Shown: piece by piece, positions 6,692 through 13,629 of the stretch
How the letters are laid out: the number at the start of each line of letters is the position of its first letter
How positions within the stretch are numbered: position 1 is the stretch's first letter
From: RGIG1840 sp964626795
GTDB taxonomy: Bacteria; Bacillota_I; Bacilli_A; RF39; UBA660
Length of the DNA stretch: 15,861 bases
Direction: 5' to 3'
NCBI GenBank assembly: GCA_964626795.1
Contig: CAZVIQ010000016.1
Location: 1 to 15,861, forward strand
Made by a program: the position numbers and the translations under genes
Notes under the pieces: model-generated
Database searches by the model: none
The model's input: the letters and a program-made list of their open reading frames with translations, nothing else
Told to the model about the DNA's origin: nothing

Positions 6692-7231
6692 TTACACTCT
6701 AGATATCTGAAGCATTTCTACTTCAACAGGAGTTTCCTGTCCAAATAAATCAATAAGTACTGTTAGTTTTTGATTTTCTTTATCCATAGTTTCAACTTTA
6801 CCATACATTCCTTTAAATGGACCATCTGTGATTGTTATTGAATCTCCTACTTCTATATCAGTATCAATTTCTTTATTAATTCCATTATCAAGCTGTAAAA
6901 CTTTAGCAACTTCATCTGGTGATAAAGGTATAGGTTTTGCTCCTTTACCTGATGATCCGATAAATCCTGTTACTCCAGGAGTATTACGCACAACATACCA
7001 CGCTTCATCACTCATAATCATTTCTATAAGTACATAACCCGGAAACATCTTTCTAACTTTTTCTTTTTTCTGACCATCTTTAATTTCTACTTCAGTCTGT
7101 TCTGGAATAATTACTCTAAAAATGTTGTTTTCCATTCCCATACTTTCAGTACGCATTTCAAGATTTTCTTTTACTTTGTCTTCATGCCCTGAATAAGCAT
7201 TAACAACATACCATAATTTTTCGTTTTCCAT
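6692..7231 (-). CDS. nusG: Transcription termination/antitermination factor NusG
   Basis: NusG binds RNA polymerase at the clamp and affects pausing, termination and coupling to ribosomes. At 179 residues it has the usual two-domain form. The N-terminal NGN domain (about 5-110) has WYVVNAYSGHEDKVKENLE, RKMFPGYVLIEM (60-71) and WYVVRNTPGVTGFIGSSGK. A linker follows, and then the KOW domain (about 127-179) with VGDSITITDGPFKGMYGKV and the closing VEMLQISRV. The ATG overlaps the secE stop as TAATG, a sign of translational coupling and the classical secE-nusG pair. Confidence 0.97.
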   Translation of the reverse strand: MENEKLWYVVNAYSGHEDKVKENLEMRTESMGMENNIFRVIIPEQTEVEIKDGQKKEKVRKMFPGYVLIEMIMSDEAWYVVRNTPGVTGFIGSSGKGAKPIPLSPDEVAKVLQLDNGINKEIDTDIEVGDSITITDGPFKGMYGKVETMDKENQKLTVLIDLFGQETPVEVEMLQISRV

Positions 7232-7410
7232 TAGCTAACTAATCCTTTCAAAAAAGCAAATATGACATCAAGACCATAAAAGAAAACTCCAAAGAATAGT
7301 ATCATAACTATTGTTATAACAGAATACTTAACAAGTTCTTTTCCTGTAGGCCAGTGACTTCTTTTTACTTCTTTTTTAACTCCATGAAAGAAATTTAATA
7401 TCTTCTTCAT
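7231..7410 (-). CDS. secE: Protein translocase subunit SecE
   Basis: SecE is the small clamp subunit of the SecYEG membrane channel. This 59-residue protein has the short Firmicute form: an amphipathic, basic N-terminal helix (MKKILNFFHGVKKEVKRSHW), the hinge PTGKEL characteristic of the family (residues 21-26), and one membrane segment (about 30-54, SVITIVMILFFGVFFYGLDVIFAFL). The ATG at 7410 has GGAGG six bases upstream. The stop codon TAA shares its last A with the nusG start. It has its own promoter about 40 bases before the start. Confidence 0.95.
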   Translation of the reverse strand: MKKILNFFHGVKKEVKRSHWPTGKELVKYSVITIVMILFFGVFFYGLDVIFAFLKGLVS

Positions 7411-7422
7411 TTAATCCTCCAT

Positions 7423-7443
7423 AAAAAAAACACTTTTGTGTTT
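7423..7443 (-). terminator. Short terminator-like hairpin before secE
   Basis: The minus strand reads AAACAC, loop AAAA, GTGTTT, inside a run of eight T residues (7430-7423). The stem is only six pairs, but the U-run is strong. It lies between the secE promoter and its ribosome binding site, only a few bases into the predicted transcript, so it more likely ends transcripts arriving from upstream than secE's own. Confidence 0.5.
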
Positions 7444-7452
7444 GCTAAAAAT

Positions 7453-7481
7453 AATATAACATATTATATGCAACATATCAA
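7453..7481 (-). promoter_or_regulatory. Sigma-A promoter for secE-nusG
   Basis: TTGATA at 7481-7476, a 17-base spacer and TATATT at 7458-7453 on the minus strand. The predicted start near 7446 gives a leader of roughly 36 bases before the secE ATG. Confidence 0.6.
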
Positions 7482-7495
7482 GTATTTTTTAATAT

Positions 7496-7726
7496 TTATT
7501 TTAAAATCATTGTAGAATCTAAAGCGCCATCTACTAATTCAGCTAATTTTTCAGCCACTAAAGCTTTATCACAAGGTTTTCTCTGCTAAACTTTTGAATC
7601 TAGCACTTCTTTGTAAAGTAAAAGTAGTGAATAATCCACAGTATCTTTTTTCTGATGTGAATAAGGATTTATTTTCGTTTTAATATTCCTTCTTTCTTTT
7701 TGGGGAATATTATAACTTGTTTTCAT
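7496..7726 (-). pseudogene. Interrupted small reading frame upstream of secE (possible remnant)
   Basis: From the ATG at 7726 the minus strand gives 46 codons (MKTSYNIPQKERRNIKTK..., ending YKEVLDSKV), a TAG at 7588-7586, and in the same frame 29 more codons (QRKPCDKALVAEKLAELVDG...) to a TAA at 7498. There is no ribosome binding site before the ATG. An alternative frame is open for 35 codons over 7680-7570. This fits a decayed gene or non-coding DNA; I cannot name a parent family. This 349-base stretch (7411-7759) otherwise holds the secE promoter and terminator, a second promoter-like sequence and an inverted repeat. Confidence 0.3.
7681..7712. repeat. Inverted repeat (9-bp arms)
   Basis: TAATATTCC at 7681-7689 and its exact reverse complement GGAATATTA at 7704-7712, separated by 14 bases rich in T on the plus strand. 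No T-run follows either arm in a terminator arrangement. It overlaps the -10 of the candidate promoter at 7709-7737 and could be an operator or chance. Confidence 0.4.
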
Positions 7727-7737
7727 TAATATAACAA
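7709..7737 (-). promoter_or_regulatory. Candidate promoter of an orphan transcript
   Basis: TTGTTA at 7737-7732, a 17-base spacer and TATAAT at 7714-7709. The predicted start near 7702 lies downstream of the only ATG of the interrupted frame, so a transcript from here to the hairpin at 7443-7423 would be about 280 bases with no convincing coding frame. AT-rich DNA gives many such matches. Confidence 0.35.
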
Positions 7738-7759
7738 CAGTTATTTAAAGATGCTATAT

Positions 7760-7945
7760 CTATGTATGGTATGTTTTAACATGTTCATCAGGAGAAAAAT
7801 GCTTACTAAGCACATCATATTCATCTTTTGGTCTTAAATATCCGAGATTTCCAAATTGAATAGCTTCATGCTTTCTCTTAATATTATCCCAAAAATAAGT
7901 AAGTTGTTTGTTATTAGATAATTTGCATTTTCTGTCTTTATACAT
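7760..7945 (-). CDS. Small hypothetical protein, 61 residues
   Basis: I do not recognise this 61-residue, polar, His- and Lys-rich protein (MYKDRKCKLSNNKQLTYFWDNIKRK...). It has no membrane segment. The start is credible: AGAGGTG lies five bases before the ATG, and a promoter with TATAAT precedes it. The middle (RKHEAIQFGNLGYLRPKDEYDVL, residues 24-46) faintly recalls the C-terminal end of IS3-type integrase-core transposases, where an Arg/His stretch is followed by LGYxxPxEY. If so this would be a fragment; the catalytic residues are absent. The stop is TAG, with two more in-frame stops within five codons. Confidence 0.5.
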   Translation of the reverse strand: MYKDRKCKLSNNKQLTYFWDNIKRKHEAIQFGNLGYLRPKDEYDVLSKHFSPDEHVKTYHT

Positions 7946-7963
7946 AAATTCACCTCTAAATAT

Positions 7964-7991
7964 ATTATAATTTAATTTTGAAACTATACAA
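7964..7991 (-). promoter_or_regulatory. Promoter for the 61-residue gene
   Basis: TTGTAT at 7991-7986, a 16-base spacer and TATAAT at 7969-7964 on the minus strand. It starts just after the dinB stop codon (7996-7998). The predicted start lies immediately before or within the ribosome binding site, so the leader would be very short. Confidence 0.5.
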
Positions 7992-7995
7992 GTAC

Positions 7996-9186
7996 TTATT
8001 TGTTTTTATTTAACATATCACCATATAACATGCTTTTAGTTCCATACTTATTTCTTATATTATCAATTGTATCCTGAAGTATTTTGTTTTCTTTTATATC
8101 TTCTTCTGATTCTTCAAAAGATAATTGTATATTGTTTATATTTGAAAAATCTCTAACCGCGACAGCTATATGTCTTATAGGTGTTCTATTCCAGAGTTGT
8201 TCAAAAAGTTTTATACTTTCATTATATAATTCAATATCAGAATTTATTCCTTTTGAGAATTTGTTTTGTTTGCTGTAATGACTAAAATCACTATATTTAA
8301 TACTCACACTTATTGTAGTAGCGTAAAATTTATTTTTACGTAATCTGGTTCCTACATCTAAAGATAATTCTTTCATTACTTTTTTTATATCTTCCAGTAT
8401 TTTGTAATCATATGGTAAAACTGTAGAAGATGAAATACTTTTAGGTTCACTTTCGGTTTCTACAGAAGAATTATCTATTCCATTAGCTGACTCTATCATA
8501 GAGTATGCTTGATTTTTAAATACTTTAATTAATTTATTTAAATCATAGTTTGCTAAATCACCTATTGTATTTATATTCATACTCTTAAGTCTTTCAGTAG
8601 TTTTTCTTCCAATCATAAATAACTCAGATACATCAAGTGACCATAATTTGTCTTTTATTTCAGACATAAATAAAGTATGTACTTTATCTGGTTTTGTAAA
8701 ATCAGATGCCATCTTAGCACACAATTTATTATTACCTATTCCTACATTTACTGTAAACAAAAATTTTTCTTTTACCTCTTCTTTTATTTTATATGCAAGT
8801 TTTATAGGATCACCAAATAATTTTTCACAACCTGTATAATCTATAAAACACTCATCTATTGAATATCTTTCAATTAAAGGTGAATATTTAGATAAATAAT
8901 TATATAATTTATCCGAATATTCTTTATAAAGTTTATGATCAGGTGGATATATTTTTATATTTTTATATTTAGTTTTAGCAGAATAGATAGATTCTCCAGT
9001 TTTAATTCCAAAACTTTTAGCTGGAGTACTCTTAGCCAGTACAACTCCTCTTCTTTCAGCTTCGTTTCCACCTATTATTGATACTTCTTCTCTTATGTCT
9101 TTTTTAGCATCATTATTAAGCATTTCAACTGCAGTCCATGATAAAAAAGCATTATTAACATCAACATGTAAAATAATTCTCTCCAT
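7996..9186 (-). CDS. dinB: Y-family DNA polymerase (DNA polymerase IV)
   Basis: Error-prone polymerase for copying past DNA lesions. At 396 residues it has the full Y-family set. The first metal-binding Asp is in HVDVNNAFLSW (D9), and Phe14 is the probable steric gate that excludes ribonucleotides. The block RRGVVLAKSTPAKSFGIKTGE (45-65) contacts the incoming nucleotide. The catalytic pair D111-E112 is in YSIDECFIDYT. The helix-hairpin-helix-like part of the thumb (MIGRKTTERLKSMNINTIGDLANYD) and a C-terminal little-finger domain follow. VNN in place of the usual MDA/MDC is common in Firmicute paralogues. I chose ATG at 9186 with GGTGAT upstream; a TTG at 9198 is possible. An SOS box lies in its promoter. 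Confidence 0.93.
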   Translation of the reverse strand: MERIILHVDVNNAFLSWTAVEMLNNDAKKDIREEVSIIGGNEAERRGVVLAKSTPAKSFGIKTGESIYSAKTKYKNIKIYPPDHKLYKEYSDKLYNYLSKYSPLIERYSIDECFIDYTGCEKLFGDPIKLAYKIKEEVKEKFLFTVNVGIGNNKLCAKMASDFTKPDKVHTLFMSEIKDKLWSLDVSELFMIGRKTTERLKSMNINTIGDLANYDLNKLIKVFKNQAYSMIESANGIDNSSVETESEPKSISSSTVLPYDYKILEDIKKVMKELSLDVGTRLRKNKFYATTISVSIKYSDFSHYSKQNKFSKGINSDIELYNESIKLFEQLWNRTPIRHIAVAVRDFSNINNIQLSFEESEEDIKENKILQDTIDNIRNKYGTKSMLYGDMLNKNK

Positions 9187-9202
9187 CTTTATCACCAACT
9201 AT

Positions 9203-9231
9203 ATAATAACATACGTTCGTGTGTTCTTCAA
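9203..9231 (-). promoter_or_regulatory. Promoter of dinB
   Basis: TTGAAG at 9231-9226, a 17-base spacer and TATTAT at 9208-9203 on the minus strand, between the rpe stop (9247) and the dinB start. The LexA-type box covers the spacer and the -10, a normal repressing position. Confidence 0.6.
9206..9219 (-). promoter_or_regulatory. LexA (DinR) SOS box of dinB
   Basis: The minus strand reads CGAACGTATGTTAT. The Bacillus-type LexA consensus is CGAAC-RNRY-GTTCG/GTTYC; the left half, the central four bases and GTT match, and the last two bases deviate. Its place over the dinB -10 gives independent support. It implies induction by DNA damage through LexA cleavage. Confidence 0.75.
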
Positions 9232-9246
9232 TGTTAATGTTTTTTG

Positions 9247-9879
9247 TTATCTTATGAAATTTATTTTTTCCTGCATATCTCCTTCGTGTAAAAAACTAGC
9301 ACTCACTACCATATCAGCACCTTTTTCACAAACTAGTTTTGATGTTTCCTCATTTATTCCACCATCTACATTAATTATAGTTTTTAAATCTCTATTATCT
9401 ATTATTTTTCTTAAAGCCTCTATTTTATAAAGAATACTTTCTTTAAATACTTGTCCACTTTTTCCGGGTTCAACACTCATAATTAAAACTAAATCAAGTT
9501 TATCTAAAAAAGGTATTATTTCTGTTATATTTGTATCTGGTTTAATACTTATTCCTACTTTCAATCCATATTCTTTAATCTTTTCAATTAGCTCTTCTAC
9601 ATTTTTGTTAGTTTCATAATGAAAAGTTAAATATTCAGTATTTAAAAGCGCATACTCTTCAATATATTTAACAGGATCTTTAACCATTAAATGTACATCT
9701 AGTTTTTTACTGGAATTGCTCATAAGGTTTTTTACTTCACCAAATGTAAAAGATTTATTCTCTACAAATTTTCCATCCATTATATCTACATGTAAATAAT
9801 CACAATCTGTATTATTCGCCTTTTTAATTATATCTCTTGGATTATATTTACTTGTTAAAAAAGATACCGATACTTTCAT
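9247..9879 (-). CDS. rpe: Ribulose-phosphate 3-epimerase
   Basis: Interconverts ribulose 5-phosphate and xylulose 5-phosphate in the non-oxidative pentose phosphate pathway; cytosolic TIM barrel. At 210 residues it is slightly shorter than usual. Metal and catalytic residues are visible: H30 and D32 in LHVDIMDGKFVEN, H63 in LDVHLMVKDP, and D172 in INVDGGI. The phosphate-binding loop is MSVEPGKSGQ (134-143) where the family usually has MSVNPGFGGQ, and the late loop is VVSASFLH where Gly-rich VxGSxxF is usual. These changes leave some room for a related sugar-phosphate epimerase such as an allulose 6-phosphate epimerase. ATG at 9879 has TAGGAGG upstream that includes the mtaB stop codon; only eight bases separate the two genes. 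Confidence 0.85.
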   Translation of the reverse strand: MKVSVSFLTSKYNPRDIIKKANNTDCDYLHVDIMDGKFVENKSFTFGEVKNLMSNSSKKLDVHLMVKDPVKYIEEYALLNTEYLTFHYETNKNVEELIEKIKEYGLKVGISIKPDTNITEIIPFLDKLDLVLIMSVEPGKSGQVFKESILYKIEALRKIIDNRDLKTIINVDGGINEETSKLVCEKGADMVVSASFLHEGDMQEKINFIR

Positions 9880-9887
9880 TATTCCTC

Positions 9888-11153
9888 CTATAGATTATTG
9901 TTTATTAACATTTCTTTTTCGATTTTTATATTATATATTTCATGAAGTTTATAATTTCCCTTCACTCTTATTTTAACATAATTGGAAGCATGACCAATAA
10001 AATATTTATTTTTTTCTTCTTCAAATAAAATGTCTAGATGTTTTCCAATAAAGCTACTATTGTATTCTTCTTCAAGATTATTTGAAAGATTAATAAGTAT
10101 TCTGCTTCTTGATTTTTTTATCATACCATCAATTTTATTAGTCATTTTTGACGCTGCAGTTCCTTCTCTATCTGAATATGGAAATACATGTATTTTACTG
10201 AATTTCATTTTTTTACAGAATTCATAACTTTCTTTAAAATCCTCTTCCGTTTCTCCAGGAAAGCCTACAATTACATCTGTCGATATACTCACATCTTTAT
10301 TTATACTTCTTAACTCATTAATCTTATCTTCAAAATATTTAGTATCATATCTTCTATTCATAGCTTTTAAAGTTTTATCACATCCACTTTGAAGAGGAAT
10401 ATGAAAATGCAAAGCAAACTTTTTATTATTTTTAAATTCAGATATTATATCATCTGTTATTTCTACAACTTCTATTGAAGAAAGTCTTATTCTCTCTAGT
10501 CCATCAATATTACTTATTTCTTTAATTAAATCTGCAAGATTAAATTCTTTATCTCTATACTGACCGGTATGTATACCAGTTAATACTATTTCTTTATGGC
10601 CACTTTTAACTAAAGTGTTAATTTCAGAAACTGCTTTTGATTTATCTTTACTTCTTACTCTTCCTCTTACATATGGAATAATACAATATGAACAAAAATT
10701 ATTACATCCATCTTCTATTTTTACAAATGCTCTGGTTTTTGTTTCAAACTTATCAATTTCCATGTCTTCAAATTCCTGACAGCCCATATTATAGAAGATC
10801 TCTTTTTTAGATCTATCTTCTATATATTCTTCAACAAGAGTTACTATATTACTTTTATCTTTGTTTCCAATAATTATATCTGCATTTATTTGCTTTTTAA
10901 TATAATCTTTTTGGTACTGACAAAAACATCCCATTGCCACGACAATAGAATCTTCATTATTTCTTTTTAAACTATTTATTATTCTTTTACTTTTTTTATC
11001 TGATTCATTAGTTACAGTACATGTATTTATGATATAAATATCTGCATTTTCTTCTGTAATTTTATATCCTTTTTTCAAAAAAAGATTTCTTACAAATTCA
11101 CTTTCATAAGAATTAACTTTACAACCTAAAGTTTTAATAGTTACAGATTTCAT
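9888..11153 (-). CDS. mtaB: tRNA N6-threonylcarbamoyladenosine methylthiotransferase MtaB
   Basis: Adds a methylthio group to t6A37 of ANN-decoding tRNAs, giving ms2t6A. The 421 residues have the methylthiotransferase layout. The N-terminal UPF0004 domain has three Cys ligands for one iron-sulfur cluster (C11 in TLGCKVN, C45 in INTCTVT, C76 in MGCFCQ). The radical-SAM domain has CNNFCSYC (C150, C154, C157) for the SAM-binding cluster, followed by IPYVRGRVRS, LTGIHTGQY, RLSSIEV, HIPLQSGCDKTLKAMNR and DVIVGFPGETEEDF. A C-terminal TRAM-like part follows from about 360. TLGCKVN and FHIPLQSG are typical of MtaB rather than MiaB or RimO. The ATG overlaps the stop of the upstream gene (ATGA). There is an additional Cys at 78. 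Confidence 0.93.
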   Translation of the reverse strand: MKSVTIKTLGCKVNSYESEFVRNLFLKKGYKITEENADIYIINTCTVTNESDKKSKRIINSLKRNNEDSIVVAMGCFCQYQKDYIKKQINADIIIGNKDKSNIVTLVEEYIEDRSKKEIFYNMGCQEFEDMEIDKFETKTRAFVKIEDGCNNFCSYCIIPYVRGRVRSKDKSKAVSEINTLVKSGHKEIVLTGIHTGQYRDKEFNLADLIKEISNIDGLERIRLSSIEVVEITDDIISEFKNNKKFALHFHIPLQSGCDKTLKAMNRRYDTKYFEDKINELRSINKDVSISTDVIVGFPGETEEDFKESYEFCKKMKFSKIHVFPYSDREGTAASKMTNKIDGMIKKSRSRILINLSNNLEEEYNSSFIGKHLDILFEEEKNKYFIGHASNYVKIRVKGNYKLHEIYNIKIEKEMLINNNL

Positions 11154-11758
11154 GTCTCAAGATCCATTCTAAATTTCTTAAGTACTTTTAAAAATTCTTC
11201 TTCTTCAACATAATCAAGTACTTTATTTGTACTTTGAACTTCTGTTTTAACAAAATTATCTTCATTGTTAATCTCAATTTTTTTAATTACAGGTTCTGTT
11301 TCTTCTTTTTGATGAGGTTCTTCATATTTAATATTAAGACTTGCAGCATTCTTAAGCAATTCCTCATAACTTATGATTGCTTTCTTTTCCTGTTCCTCTT
11401 CATACATATTTATAATTTCACTTGTATCCATTTGCATTGTATCAGATAGATTTTGACTTGCTTTTATAAGTTCATCTGCACTTATAATTGCATTTTCTTC
11501 ATCGTTTGAAGGCATTAAAGAATTAAATAAATCTACAGCATCTAGTTCTTCTTTTACTTCTGTTTCTTCTGATTTTATAGAAGGTATAACAATATCTTTG
11601 GTTTTCTCGTTCATAAATTTTATTTGTTCAGTTCTCTGTGCTTTTACTAAATAAATTAAAAGCACTACTAAAACCATAGCTAAAATCACAAGAATTACAA
11701 ATATTAATTCATTGGTAAAAAATATATCTATAAATTCATTTAAATTCTTTGTATTCAT
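11150..11758 (-). CDS. Membrane-anchored acidic protein of unknown function
   Basis: No family recognised. The ATG at 11758 (202 residues) is preferred over a GTG at 11770, because GTGGTGA lies just upstream as ribosome binding site. One membrane segment (about 18-38, LIFVILVILAMVLVVLLIYLV) is followed by KAQR, so by the positive-inside rule the remainder should be cytoplasmic. The rest is highly acidic and probably mostly disordered. It contains two copies of a short motif, AIISADELIK (90-99) and AIISYEELLK (127-136), and ends in a charged helix (EEEEFLKVLKKFRMDLET). The layout, an N-terminal anchor with acidic linkers and short motifs, suggests a membrane tether or scaffold. It starts one base after the rsmE stop and overlaps mtaB by four bases. 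Confidence 0.85.
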   Translation of the reverse strand: MNTKNLNEFIDIFFTNELIFVILVILAMVLVVLLIYLVKAQRTEQIKFMNEKTKDIVIPSIKSEETEVKEELDAVDLFNSLMPSNDEENAIISADELIKASQNLSDTMQMDTSEIINMYEEEQEKKAIISYEELLKNAASLNIKYEEPHQKEETEPVIKKIEINNEDNFVKTEVQSTNKVLDYVEEEEFLKVLKKFRMDLET

Positions 11759-11759
11759 T

Positions 11760-12470
11760 TTATTCACCACTTTTCAAATACAATATTATACTGGAAACAT
11801 ATATAATAACTGTTTCTGTTCTAAGTATAGTATCACCTAAAGATGTCTTTGTATAGCCTAAAGATTCAAAAAAATCTTCTTCTCTTTTTGCAAATCCACC
11901 TTCTGGTCCGTATAACACATTTATTGTATCATATACGTTATTTGTAGTTAATACTTGTTTAACAGGCTTTACATCTGTTTTGTCAAGTGAACACATTATA
12001 TTTACACCTTCGCCTTTTACTATCTCTTTTGTGGTTATAATATTTTCAAGTTTAGGAATATCAAGTCTATGACTTTGCTCACAGGCGCTTTTAATTATTT
12101 TGTTCCATCTCAGTATTTTCTTTGCTTTCTGATCACTTTTAATTTTAAATTTACAGTGTTCATATTCTACTGGAATAAATCTAGTCACGCCAAGTTCAGT
12201 ACCTTTTTGAAGTACCAAATTCATTTTATCTTCTTGAACTATCGGAACATAAAATATTATTTCATTATTTTTATTTTTACTTTCTTCTTTATTAATTATA
12301 CGTACAGATTTAAAATCCTCATTCAATTTACCTAAATACCTTTTTTTATTAAACACTACAAGTATTTCGTCACTTGCTTTCATCCTCATAACATTTTTAA
12401 TATGATTAGTATCTTCATCATTTAAAACAATAACATTTTTTTCTTTTTTTATTCCAAAATATTGCTGCAT
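11760..12470 (-). CDS. rsmE: 16S rRNA (uracil-1498-N3)-methyltransferase RsmE
   Basis: Methylates N3 of U1498 in the decoding region of 16S rRNA in assembled 30S subunits. The 236 residues fit the SPOUT-class family. A PUA-like N-terminal part (about 1-70) includes HIKNVMRMKASDEILVV. The knotted SAM-binding domain has QKGTELGVTRFIP (88-100), SACEQSHR (128-135), YGPEGGFAKREEDF (187-200) and the C-terminal knot LGDTILRTETV (211-221). The last motif usually reads LRTETA; here Val replaces Ala. The ATG at 12470 lies four bases after the permease stop, and its ribosome binding site (AAAGGA) overlaps the permease's last codons. This links rRNA modification to the exporter operon. Confidence 0.94.
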   Translation of the reverse strand: MQQYFGIKKEKNVIVLNDEDTNHIKNVMRMKASDEILVVFNKKRYLGKLNEDFKSVRIINKEESKNKNNEIIFYVPIVQEDKMNLVLQKGTELGVTRFIPVEYEHCKFKIKSDQKAKKILRWNKIIKSACEQSHRLDIPKLENIITTKEIVKGEGVNIMCSLDKTDVKPVKQVLTTNNVYDTINVLYGPEGGFAKREEDFFESLGYTKTSLGDTILRTETVIIYVSSIILYLKSGE

Positions 12471-12474
12471 ATTT

Positions 12475-13629
12475 TTATATTCCTTTATTTAATTTGTATT
12501 TTATAATAATTCTGTGAATTATAATAAACAGTAAGGTGAAAAATACAAGCATTAACATATTTATAGCTACTGGTGTTAAATTTTCTAAATTGAATTTCGA
12601 TAAATTTGCAATATAATTATTATTTGTTATAAACCAGTAGGAAGGAAAAAATTTTGATATTGAAAGTACTGTTTTTCCTAAATATTCCTGAGGGACAAAT
12701 GCTCCTGACAAAAAGCTTGAACCTATTGCTAAAACATTAACTATTCCATTCATTGCTTCTCTACTTCTAAGCAGAGAACCTACAAAAAATCCAATTGAAA
12801 GAGCTGATATAGAAAACAAGAAGGAATTTAATATTATAAGAAGTCCTGCTGCGGTAAATATAATACTGCCATATAAAATTCCACTTATAGTAACAAAAAG
12901 AAGCCATATAATTGTCATTATCATAAAGTTGCCCCAGAAAATTGAAATATTTATTTTTTGATAAGTAGTTCCACTTACCATATTTCTTTTCTTTATATTA
13001 TTTTCAGTAAATGACATCATAATCATTCCTACTACCATTACACATAAAGCAAGAATTGTATAATTTGAAAAATTATAAAAGAAATTCATACGTGAAAGCA
13101 TTGTTTTTTCTTTAGCATTTTCAAGTATTACTTTTGTTTCTTTTTCAAAATCTTTTTGTATATTCTTTACAATAGTTTCTTCATTCATTCCGGTTTTAAC
13201 ATATGTATCTGAAATATTTAAGAAGCGATTTAAAATCATAACTGCATAATTTGAATAATATGAACCAGGTACATCCATTATTTCTACTTTAGGAAGCTCG
13301 TCATTCATAAAATCCTCAGTAAAGTTTTCTGGCAATATAAAAACCACATTAGTTTGTCTATAAAAAAGTGCATCTTTAATTTTTTCATCATTATTTTCTA
13401 TTTTAACAAGTGTAAGTTTATTTGATAAATTATTTTTCAATTCATTTACAAAAGGAGTGTTTTCATCTTTATTAATTATAGTAATATTTGGTTTTGTTTC
13501 TTCAAAGTCTACTGTTTCATTACCAGTTAAAGAGAATATAATAGCCATTGTAGTAAACATAAAAGTGTAAATAATAATTACTGGGATATAAACTTTTGCT
13601 ATCTTTAGATAATTTTTAAATACTGTCAT
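12475..13629 (-). CDS. ABC-2 type transporter permease (second)
   Basis: Membrane subunit of an ABC exporter, 384 residues. The layout is that of the ABC-2 permease family: one membrane helix near the N-terminus (about 14-34), a large outside domain (about 38-188, with PNITIINKDENTPFVNEL and VVFILPENFTEDF), then a helical block with segments near 190-207, 231-286, 294-312 and 353-375. LSGAFVPQEYLG (307-318) before FFPSYWF is a common family motif. The start at 13629 overlaps the first permease by 14 bases with AAGGAGG upstream, so the two are translated together. The substrate cannot be read from the sequence; relatives export drugs, peptides, lipids or polymers. Confidence 0.88.
   Translation of the reverse strand: MTVFKNYLKIAKVYIPVIIIYTFMFTTMAIIFSLTGNETVDFEETKPNITIINKDENTPFVNELKNNLSNKLTLVKIENNDEKIKDALFYRQTNVVFILPENFTEDFMNDELPKVEIMDVPGSYYSNYAVMILNRFLNISDTYVKTGMNEETIVKNIQKDFEKETKVILENAKEKTMLSRMNFFYNFSNYTILALCVMVVGMIMMSFTENNIKKRNMVSGTTYQKINISIFWGNFMIMTIIWLLFVTISGILYGSIIFTAAGLLIILNSFLFSISALSIGFFVGSLLRSREAMNGIVNVLAIGSSFLSGAFVPQEYLGKTVLSISKFFPSYWFITNNNYIANLSKFNLENLTPVAINMLMLVFFTLLFIIIHRIIIKYKLNKGI

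Noticed and set aside
7423..7443. Reading the hairpin before secE as an attenuator of secE-nusG
   Set aside because: It would begin within a few bases of the predicted transcription start, too early for normal termination; ending an upstream transcript is simpler.
7496..7737. A known RNA (SRP RNA, tmRNA, 6S, T-box) in the stretch before secE
   Set aside because: I looked for the SRP domain IV motif, a tmRNA tag frame and a T-box sequence and found none.
7411..7759. rpmG (L33) upstream of secE
   Set aside because: No frame gives the Cys-rich KKYCPRCxKHTxHxE signature, so the gene is not here.
7760..7945. Calling the 61-codon gene an insertion-sequence transposase
   Set aside because: Only a faint resemblance over about ten residues, no DDE residues and no terminal repeats; kept as a possibility only.
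9187..9198. TTG at 9198 as start of dinB
   Set aside because: It would place the ribosome binding-like GGTGAT inside the gene and add four residues not typical of the family; ATG at 9186 begins the conserved N-terminus.
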